A program made the translations under genes and the position numbers. Shown one piece after another: positions 24,401 to 37,655 of a stretch of DNA of 64,000 nucleotides (position 1 is its first letter; each line of letters opens with the position of its first letter). A model generated the notes under the pieces. It ran no database searches, had not been told where the DNA came from, and saw only the letters and a list, made by a program, of their open reading frames with translations. The stretch comes from Sisyra terminalis (Eukaryota > Arthropoda > Insecta > Neuroptera > Sisyridae): contig OY292277.1 of NCBI GenBank assembly GCA_958496175.1, positions 40,621,050 to 40,685,049 of the forward strand, in the 5' to 3' direction.

Positions 24401-27400
24401 AACAGATTTAATATTCCAAATTTAAATCTGCAAACTGTTGTCCAATGCTAAGGTAATTCATCTTATCCTTAATTATTATATGACCCTAACTATCTTATTA
24501 ATTCCTTTGCTTCCATTGAAATATATATCACCATCTTTCTTGTCCTGGATAAAAATTGCTTAATTGTTTGCGAAAAAAATGACTATATTTATATATTGTA
24601 AACTAAATATGTAATAAAAGTATGGGGGCCAACTGCAAACTTGCTTATGCTTTTTGTTGTAATAATTGGTAAAAATAAAATTTTTAGGGGTAATAAGGAT
24701 ATTTTTCTATTTTACTTTTTTTAAATGAGTTTAAATTTTTACAAACCATTTTTTAACGTAAACAATGCAGGGAAATATACGAAGCAAGTCATCTCACTGC
24801 CTACTACTGAGGGGGTAATATCGATTTACGAAAAAAACACTTTAGAATAATAGTTGAAAAATTTCCCGACCGCTGGTTTAGGGCCTCTTTAAATTTGAAT
24901 ATTTGTGTCTTTATATAATCTTTAAATTATATTAATCCATTTTTCCTGAAGGTCACTTCTTCTCATTGCATTCCACATTCCACAACTAAAAGTAAAAAAG
25001 TATTACAAAAAATACTGAAGATTTTGTTATTGTTTGTAAACTGTTTATTTTTGGAAGGTTTTTAAGAGTCATGAAAAATAAAATCATAAATAATTATCTT
25101 TAACCAATTCTTTTATTTATTTTCAACTTAATGGACTTTGCTGTAGCTAAAACTTGAACCAAAGTGAAGACAGATAAAGAAACAATTGCAATATGCATCC
25201 TAAAAAAATAATTTGGGATTTTGTTAAATAGGCTTATTCTGTTTGGAAGGAAAGCTGTTTTCCACTTTTCAGCACCTTGGTACCCTTTGGATAACAACGT
25301 TTTTATCACAATGTTTGATAAACATAAAACTTACTTAACGTACAATTAAAAAGTCCACAATTTTTGTAATCAATTAAAGTACATACTAAGGAACAATAAA
25401 TTACTAAAATGATTTTCAATCGTATTGAAAAATTAAAATTGAAAAATGTTTATAAAATCACTTTAATTCATATTTGTATTCATTGTTGCAAAATTTCTTT
25501 TAGAATTATTGTGGAAAAACTAGAAAGCAATTACTTATCCTGAAGAAAATGAAATTACCAACAAGTTTAAAAGCTTTAATATAAAATTGAACTAAATATT
25601 TGTTTCTCTGCTTTCTACAATATTTTTCAATATAAATCTATAAAAAAATAAATAAATTATTTTCTCATATTATTTGCTAATATATGAACTTTAATTTCGA
25701 AAGTTAAGATATATCAATAGGATTTTACAATAGAAAAAAAAATATAAAAAAATTTGAGGACTATAACTGCTATGACATGACTATTGCACGAAGGAAATTG
25801 AGTTCCAACTATTAATTAAAGTTTTGGTATAGATAGATGGCTTATTTGCTCGATTTTACGATATGATATCATACCTATAAAAATGCTTGAAAATGGGTGT
25901 AAAATAATTTTATGGAGAAGGCAGGAAACTTTTTGATATAGTTTTTGAATGCTTATTCGATTTTATGTCTTATCTTTCTAGCTACCAATAATTTTAAAAA
26001 ACTTTTCTGATACCAATCCATATCTGGGAATAGGTACATAATTTTTCATGTGTCTGCATTCGTACTTTTAAACTTCTCAAATTTATTTGAAAAATTACGA
26101 ATGGACGATTTTTTTCTAAATCTATCATTTTTACTTGAAGTATTTATAGCGTTTATCTGAACCAAATCTATAATACTTTCCGATAGTATTTGAGAGGAGA
26201 AAAACAAGATTCAATTCTATTTTTTGGAAGATCATAAATTGATTTGATCTCGTTTAAGTTGAAGATTTAAATTTCAAATCGCTCGAATACAACTATGCAC
26301 TTTCTCATCAGTAAAACAAAGTACAGTTTCAGCAATAATTCAGAGTTATTCAAGTGGAAAGATTTGAGATCTAGATAAGTTTTACGAAGTAAAGCGACTT
26401 TTGAGTCATTCATACTACCGTTTTCTCAAGTTTTATTTCTTATACATTAAGGTACGAACTACAGAATAAAATAAAACATTTCCAGCATGAAACGAACGTA
26501 TTGTTTTTGTGAAGACACGAGAAAATTTGCCGATTTGCTGTCAATGCACGTTAAACGTTATAAATGGTTTTGAAAATACGCTTCGAAAGGAATAAAAACC
26601 TAAACTTTCAATTCGAGAAAATGTGTTGACGCAACGAACTTCTAAGTAAATGATCTATGAAAATATCAAGAAAACGATGTTGACTTTCAAAACAAGAGCG
26701 ACAAAATGAAATAAAATTGGGCCCCATAAATATAAGAACAACCCTTAAAAAACCAATAAATATTAATTTAAATTTTTTGGTCACACTAAGATTATGCTAG
26801 TAGGTCAACAGGAACAAAAATGCTTAACACAAATTTATATGAAAAGTTGATTTAATCAGAATTAAATCATGAAAAAAGAGGAAAATATGGAAAAGAAATA
26901 AATTTTTATTGTAAAATACATTTATGTTTGCAGCTATTTTATCGCTTTAATCAAAGTGATCATAATATTTTATATAAAAAATCGAAAATTGTGCTTCTTT
27001 TGAACATAAATAAATACAAGTTACTGAAATTTATGATTTTATTATTGCTTGCCATTTTTTGGTAATTTTAATCCATATTTTCTTAAGAAAATTCAATTTT
27101 ATATTGAAAATCTTCACTTTTTATATCTTTGCACTCTATTGCCAATATTTATCCGCTAAAGCTTTTCATTTTTTTTCAATAGCAAAACAAGAGCTTTCTT
27201 ATATACTACACAAGCGTTACCATTTTTTTCTCTAAAACGAATGAAATTCAAATTTGTTTTGGTTTACCAAAAATGAAGGCAAATATTTCATCATGTTGTT
27301 ATAGTTAAATCGCTTTAAAGTTTGTTTGGAGAACGTAAATTGCATTGAAAATAACAAAAAGAAAAGCTTTTGGTACAAAAGATCATAAATAAGTTTTATA

Positions 27401-29765
27401 AATGAGCATAGGACATATCTGTCATACTTTGTCTTGTCGCTAAAGTCCAAGCGACAAACTTATCTTAAGCTCATGTAAACATTATATTAAGTTTATTTTT
27501 CATTTCTTATATCTCGGTATATTCATAAAGTTCTTGTGCATTTATTTAACGAAAATAGGGTAAGCAATGTATTTATTTACATTTATTCAAATAACATTTG
27601 ACATTTGTTGGTTGGGGAAAAATATTAAGGATATTAATAAAGAATTTAAATATACTACTCTCTATCCTATGTACTTGAATGTTATACCGTTTGTTACAAC
27701 TTCATTAACTACAAAGAGTTTGTGATTATTTTTAATTATAAATGAAAAACGGGCAACAAAGGACTAATGGTTAACAAAATTATTTTTTTCCTACTACAGG
27801 TTTGAAATAATTATGGAGGAATTATTAGATGGTAAAATTAATTATTTCTATTTCATTTAAATGAACGAAAAATATGTTCTCCTTTCAATTTACGAATGAA
27901 TGTATTTTATATTATAAAATGTGGAAGATAATTATACCAATAAACAAAATTTATAATGCCAAAATAATTGGAAAGAAGTTAGTGTAGAATGTAGAAGTTT
28001 TCATATTTTTAAAATCATATTATATGCCAAATCAGTGATTCTTTAATGGTCCAGTAGACTTCGTAATAGGTTCAGGTCTACAGTCATAAGTTTTATAAAA
28101 TAAGGCTTTAAAAACTTTACTTATTGAAAATTTTTACTCTAACAATAAATTAAAGAATGTAAGAAAACAACATTAACTGATTTGGAAAAATTAAATCAAT
28201 TTCGATAAATATGTTTTATTGGCTTAAAAAAATGATTTTCTATTGATAACATTATTTAAAAACTAATAATAAATCAGTAAAATATTTTAGTTTCTTTTTG
28301 TTTAAGAAACTATTTTTTAAGTTAATGAAGTTTACAAAAAAAAGAATATTTTTCTTTAAATAGTAAAATTAGCTTTGCTAAAAGTTAAATTTTTTGATAC
28401 TCAATTTTTGTTGTGACTAACATAGATCATCTATGGATTCTATTGGACGATTTAGGGAGCAATTAGGTGACATAAAATTCAATACTTAAATGAAATTTTT
28501 CATGCTTTATTCTTTCCGGCTTAAAAAAAATAAAATATTTCAATAAATATGTAAATTATTATATTGGATCATATTGGAATATTCCTTATATACCAATAAT
28601 GAAGGAAATTAAATTTGTAGTCAATTTTTTATTCCACTTGATAAATTGTAGGAAAAAAGGAAACAAAAATTTATTTAATAATATATTTCTGAAGACAATA
28701 AAAAAGGAAGGAATATTTCTGATTTTCATGTGGAAACCATGAAGAAAAAACTTTGATAGTAGAAGAATATATTAAAAAATTTTAAAACAACTGGCAATTT
28801 AAATTCACTCAAGGAATTCGCTAGTGCCCCTATTTTTTTCCAATAAGTTTATGGCCAAGATATTACTGTAATTATTAAGCTTTTCTAAATATGTCTCACC
28901 GCATTAGCTAACTTATCTCATTTCTTCTTGAGGTGGTGTTTTCTAATTAATAAGGTTAACTTTACATTTACAATGAAGCAATGGTATCTTTAAACGGTTT
29001 TTTTGTTATAATAGAATCCTCAAAACCCATTCAGATTTAAGTTCAGTATCCCACCCCAAGGTGTCCAACGATGATTTAGGCTAAAGGATAATTTTCCTTA
29101 AAAAAATATTATTTTTAAGTACTAAAACGTAGCCTTTTTTCATTGTCTGTTATAGCTTGTAGCAAATATTTAAAGAGTTTTGATATATTCGAAAAAAGCT
29201 CAGTCAAACTTTTTTGCAGCCGCTATGGTGAATATTATACGTGCTAAAAGGTGCAGACAGTAATTATTAAGGTAATGATTTTTGTATCCCGTTTGATTTA
29301 AATCTATTGTTCTTTTATCACTGTATGATGTATCATTCTTAAGGTACGATGTTGAAAGCTTGAGAGATTCTAAAATTTGAGGATTCATGTTGTATAGCAA
29401 TCCTGAGTATCTGATTTTGCTAAAGCTCTGTGGTATATCGAAATACAGTTAAGAGTATTTTTCCTAATAAACCTATGTTGTTTTCGATCTTTGACTATTT
29501 ATTATCTGGTTTCCTTCCCCTAAATAAAAGCCAGGATCTTAATTTGCTAATGTTTATTCTGATTTCTGATAGTTTTTACTCAGTAATATGGTAGTAAAGA
29601 TTTAACTAATTTAGAAAAAAAAAATGTTTTTAAAGAGGTCTACCGATATTCTTAATTTCTGCAAACTTAAAAATCTAATATTGAAATTAACATCGATCAA
29701 TATTGAAATTTCAAAACTATATAGTAATGTAATACTGGGTATTCAAGGATAGAAAAAGAATATCA
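24401..29765. other. AT-rich non-coding stretch
   Basis: Over 5 kb I see no coding block, RNA gene or bounded repeat I can support. ORFs at 25100-25309, 27232-27450 and 29200-29400 have no family signature and no splice context. This may be a Syt7 upstream intron or intergenic DNA. Confidence 0.55.
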
Positions 29766-30007
29766 GATATTCCTACGGATTAGGCACATCAGCGTGGAGC
29801 AGAACCACTATAGATCAATTTATTCGCAAATTTAAGTCAAAAAAGAGGCAGAAAATGTAGTGTGACCAGATATTTACGTCCTTAAAAGGAATATGAGCTG
29901 ATTTTATGGTATTTGCAGTAGATTTTAAATGAAAATTCGGGAATAAATTGGGCCATAATGGCTCTGATCCACGTTGGCGTGCCTGATCAACGGGAACACC
30001 AAATATC
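29766..30007. mobile_element. MITE-like inverted repeat (about 240 bp)
   Basis: The left arm GATTAGGCACATCAGCGTGG then AGCAGAACCACTATAG.TCAATTTATTC is matched by the right arm read inverted, GATCAGGCACGCCAACGTGG then ATCAGAGCCATTATGG.CCAATTTATTC. Arms are about 75 bp at roughly 75 percent identity and much more GC-rich than their surroundings. The outermost pairing is GATATT/AATATC. No coding capacity; superfamily not assigned. Confidence 0.6.
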
Positions 30008-32355
30008 ATTTACAATGGCGAGGAAAAGAAAATGTAAATGGTAGTCATTAAATCGACAAATGAAAAATTGATTATATACTTGTATTACTAATACGTATAC
30101 CTATACCAATTACATTATTGTATGTTATTCCATAAGTACTGGAAGATTATTGTCGTCAAATTACTTCTATAAAGAAACATCGAAGAGATTGAAACTATTT
30201 TATACGAGAACAACTGCCCATCGTAATTCATTAACCAATAAAATTTTAGATAATTTATAAAATCAGTTACAAAATAACAACCATAAGGATATACTGAAAA
30301 TTTAAGTTTTCGATAATCTAAAGTCAAGTTATGAATTGGAGATATGTTTTTACATTTTATGATTGATTCAGTCGATACTCATAATAACAAAGTAGACCTT
30401 TCCCTTAAAAATTGCCCTGGTTAAATAATGATTTTTTTTACACCCATAACTTTAAAATTACGACGAAAAATTAAACCTTGGTTGAAAAGTTTTGTTGGTC
30501 TGTGGAGATTTCTGAAAAAATTTAACGACACTTTTTAAGCACATGCAAAATTGAAGGTTGTTGGCTACTGTAAAAGGGCTTGAACGCTAGTAATGAATAT
30601 GTATATTCATTTGGGAGTTATTTTATAAAATCTTTATGAACTCGGTAATAAAAATACCAGAGATAAATTAAAAAGACCTCCGAGATAAAATGGAAATACT
30701 ATCATAAAAAAGACGTGAAAATTTGAATTTAACGTCTATTTCTATTTTTCCTTTTCATTAGCAACTGTTTTCATGTAAATTTTTTTAAACTACATTATTA
30801 TGCGGTAATTCGTGAAGTTTCGAGGTTATTTTTTATTTGCAAATTTTCAAGTTTGGTTTTTCTGTTAACGATCTATAAACGAAGAATTTTAAAACTTTCA
30901 AATTACAGGGAAGAATATTTAAGCTAAAGTTTAACCTCAAGTTTGGAAGTTTTTCGGAACGTATTTGAAACGAGTATACAATATTTTTTTAACATTTTCA
31001 TTTTATAATGAGAAATGGCAATGTATGTTTTGAATTTCCACTGTAAGCTTTTGGGTTGAATAATCAAACATAAAATTTTAAAAAAAATCAATATGTGAGG
31101 CCATTTTCGTAAAATGATATGAATAAATTAATCAATTATTCATTATTCTATCATTCAATCGGAAAATTCAAACTTAAGAGTGTTATATACACAGTTATTC
31201 ATTTTTAATCATGAAATTAATTTTACATAAAATATTTTCAGTCTACCAACTAAGAATTTTTAATAAACGATTTTAAATTGTTTTGCGTTGATAATTAAAA
31301 TATAATTTTAAACCATAATATTTTTTGTATTTATTAATGGTTTGGCCAAATTCAGAATATCTACCCTTTATATTAGTATCAGAAATTAAATTTTCCATAT
31401 AAATTGAAAAACTTCATAAAATTTAGTTAAGTAAATTCTAACGACTGTTTTGGTTTAGAATATATATTAATCCAGTTTACTATTTGCGTAATTTGATAAG
31501 AAATGGCCTAAAGCTTAGTATTGAAAATTGGTCCAATATTTTAATAATACTTCAAAGGTATGAAGGTATTAATAAAATGCTAAGAAATCGGTAGTGTTAA
31601 ATCTCAATGTTAATTAGTTCTTGTTAAAAGAAATACTAAGTGAAAAATAGCAAACAATATTTTTCTTGCAATTTTCTTTACTGATTGTTCTATAATTTTA
31701 ATATGATATAGGAGACGATAATGCCTGAAGTATAAAAAAATTACTATCACCTATTACGATTTCTAAAAAAATATAATCATTTTAATGGGTACTACATTAT
31801 GAGTCATATACAATATTCACACAAATAAATTAACTTTTAGTACATAAATATTCATTTCAAAATGTTTCTACATTATTTTTGCAATATTAAAATCAAGAAA
31901 GTAATTTACTATACTATAGTCACGGTCCTTCGTAAACAAGCCCAAGTTTAATCCCAAAATGACACTTTTTACTTAAATATACTTTTTCATATAATTTTCC
32001 CATAAGTCATTTCATATTAAAAGCACATGTTTAGTTCGTAAAAAATAGTATAACCTAAATAGTTTTTTTTTTACTATTCCCTACATGCTTCTAAAAATGC
32101 CGATTCTAAAAATCTTAATTTCTGTCGACTGTTTCTTTCTCATTCTAAACAATTGCTTTTTTGTCCAACTAATTGAGTTATTAGTCTCTTTTGGGAAAAC
32201 ATATTGTTTTGTAAAGATAAGCTACAGTATAAAACAAAATATAAACTTATTCTCAACATTAGGGGTGAAACTTGGCATTGGACTAATTTTATTTGAAAAT
32301 AAAAATGATAGGTGATTTTATTAGTAATATAATAGCACAGTTGAGTTTCCTAAAA
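30008..32355. other. AT-rich non-coding stretch
   Basis: No gene or repeat boundary is evident. ORFs such as 30115-30327 and 32085-32315 are AT-rich chance frames. Confidence 0.55.
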
Positions 32356-34803
32356 TCTAATATATAAAATTCTCGTGTCACGGGGTGCGTTGCTAAACTC
32401 CTCCGAAACGGCTCGACCGATTTTCATAAAATTTTCTATGTATATTCGGTAGGCATGAGAATCGGACAACATCTATTTTTCATCCCCCTAAATGGTAAGG
32501 GTGGTCCACCCTTAAATTTTTTTTTTTATTTTTTGGATAAAATTTTTTGTTTTTATTTTTTTATGATACATCATACAAAAATACATACAACCCTAAATTT
32601 TCACCCCTCTATGATCAACCCTTATTTTTTTATTAATTAAAAACTTTAATTTTTTTGGCTAGATTTTTATTTTGTCATGACTTAGAATAACAAAAAAATC
32701 ATATTACTCTTAATTTTCACCCTTCTACGATCAACCCCTATTTTAACGAAATATTAACGAAAAAAGTAACAGTAGTAGTAAAAAAAATAATTATTTTAAT
32801 AAAGCTTAAAGTAAATACGTTTTAAAAACCGTGCATACATAAAATCGTGTAATTATATATCTCCTTTGCCAGATAAAATTTTAATATTCGGTGTATTCCT
32901 TATAAGAAGTAGGCATGAGAAAATATATTTTTTTTAAAATTCCTGCCCTAAAAGAGTGAATTGGGGTGATTAAGTTTCTTTGAGAAAATGTAGAGTTAAT
33001 CAACAATCGAAATTTTGAATTTACTAAGTGTAATTAAAAAATAAAGAATAAATTAATAATAAGTTTCTGTTTTTGTTATATAATTTTAACTACAGCATTT
33101 TAAATAACGTCATTTCACTTAATTAGTATGAAAGTTTAAGTAGTAGGTACTTATACCAAATACCATAGAGGCGGTTTTTAATTTTTATTTGTTTTTCAAC
33201 AATCAAACTTTTTAAAATCTAATTTTTATGAACTAATAATTGTGAACTGGAGCAATTATATACTCTGCTAAAAAGCATTATGTAAGCAGTTTTTTGTCAT
33301 ATAACAACAATTGGTTTTCAAATAGTTCTAAACGTATATATGTATATTTTCTATGCTAACTCTTCTTTGGTATTTAGAACTATTTGAAAACCAATTGTTG
33401 TTATATGACAAAAAATTGCTTCCATAATGCTTTTTAGCAGAATATATAATTGCTCCAGTTCACAATTATTAGTTCATAAAAATTAGATTTTAAAAAGTTT
33501 GATTGTTGATTGGTTCATAAAAAAAAGATTATAAAAAGTTTCTTTGTTAAGAAACAAATAAAAATTAAAAACCGCCTCTATGGTATTTGGTATAAGTTCC
33601 CCTACTACATAAACTTACATAATAATTAAGTGAAATGGCGTTATTTAAATTTCTGTTATCAAAATGATATAACTACAATGCCCATTGTGTAAGCATAGGG
33701 AAACCACCCTCACTCTCATTTTCCCCACCGCACTTCTAAACAACCATAACTACAGCTGTGAATATACTGGGTTATGTTGAGCTGGTGGAAAAGTAAAATT
33801 GCCATAATTGGTCCCATCACCAGCTCCTTTACGCTCATTAGATTATAGGCTAGGAAATGATTCTTAAAATTTCTGGACCAAAACTCAAAAATATAACAGT
33901 TGATTACAAACAACGTCGTTTGGGGCAACGCATATTGTGCTGGATAAATTCATGTCCCTCTTCAAGGTATAATTCCATAATAATTTTTGGATAATATTTA
34001 AATTAATTTTTTATTTTTCAAATAATTTAAGAAAATCTTAAACAAATGCAGACAAGAACAAATTTATCACTTACTGGAAGCGCTGTTACCACTACTAGAT
34101 ATCCACTACTAGACTACTACTAGATCATCAAATCTTACAAATGTATTTTATGAGCAATACAGATACAGAAATTGATAGGCGTTGTATTCAGAATCCGTAA
34201 ACATAAACAATAAAACGAATCATTGTCCAAAAATTACGGAGGTATCTGAAAATGCAGAAAATTGTAGTCGATTAAAGTCACACGACACGTCGTTCGGAAA
34301 ACTGAGATATGTGGAATCAAAATGTCTTCTGCTTTGTATTTTCAATTCAATTTGTAACTTCGATAAGGTTGCTCATTAATTTTTTCACCGCAAGTCGGGT
34401 GTTATGACCAGAACGTGGTTGATCTATATATTCCACAACATAAGGATTACTGATCCAATTTTTAATTGGATTATGAGGCGGTAATCCGGAGAATTTCAGC
34501 AAATTTAAAAATTCTATCCATAACTGAAAACTTCATCTTTATTAGTAACGCAATCAACCGAATTGCAGGTCTCTAATTCGCCAGTTTTCCTATTTTGAAT
34601 CTGAACTATCTATTTCATTAATATCATTTTCGTTGACAACGTTTTTTGGGGTCAATATAACACGTTCTCTCAACCAAACATGATTTTTGTAATTTGTAAC
34701 CAAGTTTGGGAACACTCTCTCTAAGACTAGCTAAAATATTCGTTCATAAAAAACACTACGTTCAATTCCTGTTAGGCACTACGAAGTTTGCCGGGTCAGC
34801 TAG
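32356..34803 (+). mobile_element. Non-autonomous Helitron with both ends (2448 bp)
   Basis: The 5' end TCTAATATATAAAATTCTCG continues into TGTCACGG and CTCCTCCGAAACGGCTCGAC, a recognisable insect Helitron 5' end. The 3' end is GAAGTTTGCCGGGTCAGCTAG. The base before the 5' TC is A (32355) and the base after CTAG is T (34804), the A/T insertion expected of Helitrons, with no target duplication. I cannot recognise Rep or helicase motifs, so it is non-autonomous. It carries a nested foldback (33076-33675), a CTACTAGA-type simple repeat (34087-34130), and unplaced sequence at 33680-34380 that may be captured host or helitron DNA. Confidence 0.85.
33076..33675. mobile_element. Foldback MITE nested in the Helitron (600 bp)
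   Basis: The arms, about 255 and 300 bp, are near-perfect inverted copies. The left passes through CCATAGAGGCGG, ACTGGAGCAATTATATA and CAATTGGTTTTCAAATAG; the right repeats these in reverse complement. A roughly 40-nt spacer (33333-33376) separates them. The right arm has a small internal duplication around 33505-33550 (TTTTAAAAAGTTTGATTG / TTATAAAAAGTTTCTTTG). Transcription from either side would give a hairpin of more than 250 bp. Confidence 0.8.
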
Positions 34804-36159
34804 TAATATTATAATATTATTATATACTTTTCTATAAAATATCAAAAATTACAGATATCTGCTGAATGCAAATTGAAAATTTTGTTTTATTAAAAAAAAT
34901 TCCTTCGATGGCTATAAATATAAAGTTACAAATCGGAAACGGGATTTTTAATATAAAACAGTGAGAAGAATAAAAATGAAGGAAGAGAAAAATGATTTAG
35001 GGAATAATGGACAGGATAAACCTAGTAAAATAAAAGTAGGAAAATGTAACAAAATGAGAAATGTCCTCTTTTGAATGGGCACACGATGACGTCGATATTA
35101 GGCAAATTTTCTTTATATCTGGAAAAATTGGAATTTGCCTTCCAAACTTCAATTTCCCCTTTTTCCTCTAGTAATTTCAAGTGAAATAAATCACAGCGAC
35201 AAATTATCAAGATTTTAATTTCAAGGGAAATCTTTATTAAAAATTTATGATTTATTTTCAAATGTATAAAATTTTTAATCTTCACCAATTGAGTCATAAA
35301 TATTATGTGTTTCATTCACTCCAATAACTCTGATTAGTAAAAATTGGACAAATGTTCCAGTTAAAGTTTTTCACTTTGGAATTGTTCACGACGTTTTTCT
35401 TGAAAATTTCATTTTAGATTTGTTTCCAACTTGTTAGTTTTTAATAAGCGGAATATTTTCCATTTTCACAATATGGATGTGTAAGCGTTGGAGTAGAGGA
35501 AAAATAGTGAATATCTTTTTGGATTATATTACAAAAAGAAATAATTGTTCCTCGTTCATCATTAATATACGAGTAGAAGATACGAGAAAAATTTCACAGC
35601 TGTTACCTTCTTATTCTCGTATTTATCATACCAACCATTCTCTGTGCTTATAGCGACTTACAAAATTCATATAAGAAAAAATATATAGGGTGAAAATAAA
35701 CAAGAAATTTCCAATACTTACATCAATAATTCAATCAATTCTTTTTTACTATTGCCTATAAAAAGCTTTTGGAATACTCTAAAGAATAGATTTTGCTTGT
35801 ATTAAACTTTTTTAAGGGTTGAAACAAATCTTCTAAAAACCATTGATTTTTTATGTTAGAATAATGAAAAAAATGATTTATTGATATCAAACTTCAAATA
35901 TCCTTTCAGCTTTTTGTTAATCAAGCTTGACTTTACACATGTAAAAAAATAATCGAAAATAAGAAAAATAAAAAAAATATAATGAAAGTCAAAACTTGAT
36001 AAAATACGTGTTGAATCACGCGCAGTGGAGGATTTAATATTACTTCTAAATTAAAACAAAAAAAAAATTAAAAAAAAATGACAATACTAATGCACTCTTT
36101 ATGTATTCATCTAAGTTTATATTGTCTCTTTAAAAGTAATCCCTCCCGTTAATATTCAT
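34804..36159. other. AT-rich non-coding stretch
   Basis: No gene recognised. The 97-codon ORF 35022-35315 on the minus strand has no signature I know and no splice context. Confidence 0.5.
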
Positions 36160-36279
36160 TTATTCCTGGAAACGTGCATTAAACATAGAAAATTCCGTCA
36201 TAGCCTTCAGTTCCTTCAACAATTCGCGTTTAATATCTACAATGGAGTCAAATGATTTCTCCGAAATGGTTTCTTTAAT
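36160..36279 (-). pseudogene. mariner-like transposase, C-terminal remnant
   Basis: The minus-strand open frame IKETISEKSFDSIVDIKREL then LKELKAMTEFSMFNARFQE ends at a stop codon. It follows the mariner C-terminal pattern F.S...IK...LKEL.A.....F...F..W. The catalytic DDD region upstream is absent. It is separated from its likely N-terminal partner (36531-36850) by a degraded reverse transcriptase tail. Confidence 0.6.
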
Positions 36280-36295
36280 CTGTTAAAAAGTCAAT

Positions 36296-36480
36296 AGTCT
36301 TCTTCTTTTGGTACCCTTTCACCGTTGAAGGTTGGCAATCATCATGACAATAATTATTTTTGATACAGTAGTACGAAAGTGTCCTCTAGTGCTTTTTTCG
36401 AACCATCTTCAAAGGTAAACTAGCCAGGATGTTCTTCTTTGTACGATATGAGTTGAATTTGTGGCCAAAAACTCCCGAAT
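36296..36480 (-). pseudogene. Second, more degraded copy of the reverse transcriptase tail
   Basis: Across frames the minus strand gives TSWL...RWFEKST, then TVSKIIIVMMIANLQR, then KGTKRRR, matching 36897-37170 (TSWLANLHEWFEKST, AVSKIKIAMLIANLHRQRGT). Several stops occur. It lies between the two mariner pieces in the same orientation. Confidence 0.6.
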
Positions 36481-36530
36481 AATCAGTGCAGTAAGGGAGG
36501 TTACACAGCATTCCATTTCGAAGACTGTGA

Positions 36531-36850
36531 ACTTTTTTGAAACTATCTGAGATTTTACACGGCTAGGGCTCAAAAGGTCGTCCAGAATTGATTGAATTCC
36601 ATACGGATGGATTCAATGGATCAATATTAAGATATCGATTAGTCAATCATCGAGTTTGAAGCACCAAAGCTTTAGGATTTTCTTAAGATGTCCTTCATCA
36701 GTTGATGTTTTTGGCCGATTTAATGTCATCTTGAGATTCTTTGTACCACTTATAAATATATTTTTCGACAAAATCTGATCCCCAAAAGTCTTCTGCAGTA
36801 TCTTTATTTTTTCGATGAATTTTCTCTATTTTTCGACGAATAACATCATG
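36531..36850 (-). pseudogene. mariner-like transposase, N-terminal (HTH) remnant
   Basis: Reading across frames on the minus strand gives TFGDQILSK, KYIYKWYKESQDD, NRPKTSTDEGHLKKI, KALVLQTR, LTNRYLNIDPLNPSVWNSIL then LLSPSRVKSQIVSKK. This is the order of the mariner paired-type DNA-binding domain: FGD..LS...VY.WYK.FK, GRPSTSTDE, V..LVL.NR.LT.R.L....... and ..R..ARLVPK. Several frameshifts and stops; no catalytic domain remains. Confidence 0.6.
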
Positions 36851-36896
36851 AAAATCTTAGGCTATAACTAAATTAAATTGGAACATAAAACTGGAA

Positions 36897-37170
36897 TTAA
36901 ATAAAAATAAAAGTGGGTTTGTACAAAATTCTACTTCTGGTGCCTCTTTGACGATGAAGATTGGCGATCAACATGGCAATTTTGATTTTTGATACAGCAG
37001 CATGAAAAAGTACTTTAGTGCTTTTTTCGAACCATTCATGAAGGTTGGCTAGCCAGGATGTTCTTTTTCTTCCTTCCAAGATTTTTTTTGCTTCAATCCG
37101 ACCCTGAATGATAAGCTGCAGTATGTGATATTTATTGTTACGCATGATATGGCCGAAGAACAGTACTTTC
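36897..37170 (-). pseudogene. Non-LTR reverse transcriptase C-terminal tail
   Basis: The frame reads VLFFGHIMRNNKYHILQLII, QGRIEAKK, GRKRTSWLANLHEWFEKST and AAVSKIKIAMLIANLHRQRG. This is the terminal segment of a common insect LINE reverse transcriptase: G.I.GKRG.GR+R.SWL.NLR.W...S...LFR.AV.+.KIA..IANLR...GT. Only this tail of about 85 residues is present; the 5' truncation is typical of target-primed insertion. It is the best preserved of the two tails in this cluster. Confidence 0.75.
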
Positions 37171-37626
37171 TTTCCTTAATAGATATAAGAATTCTTATGA
37201 TATTAAGTTACGTTAGTACTTCTTTATTTCACACGTGATTCCTCCAAGCTATCTTTAGGATTCAGCAATATACCCATATTTCAAAAATACAGTAGTTTTA
37301 TCTTCCAGTCTCTGGGTAAGAGTCCATCATTCCATTTCGTATAAAAAAATATGGAGCACATAGCACTTGACCATTTTTAGCCACAATTCCAGAGATAAAG
37401 ATCGATCCGTTCGTAGATCAATCGGGATAAATATAAGAAAATTTTAACATAATTCAACAAAAAAAAAAAAAAAAAATTTTCGTGTCTCCTCTAACCTTAA
37501 CATATTTGCAAGAAAGGATCACAAATGAACACCCTGGAAGAATATACAATATATAAAACCCACTAAATAGATCCAACCAACATCTTCAAAGAACTTTGTT
37601 TACAATTGATAAAGTGAAATACTACC

Positions 37627-37655
37627 CGACGATGACAACTTAAGACTGTCGAAAC
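37627..37655 (+). other. Hammerhead-like motif, solitary copy
   Basis: CCGACGA, then TGACA, loop ACTTAAGAC, TGTC, then GAAACG. The order matches the motifs in foldback elements A, B and C: a C[T/C]GANGA box, a short stem and GAAAC. I see no inverted partner nearby, so it may be a solo remnant. Function unknown. Confidence 0.35.
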
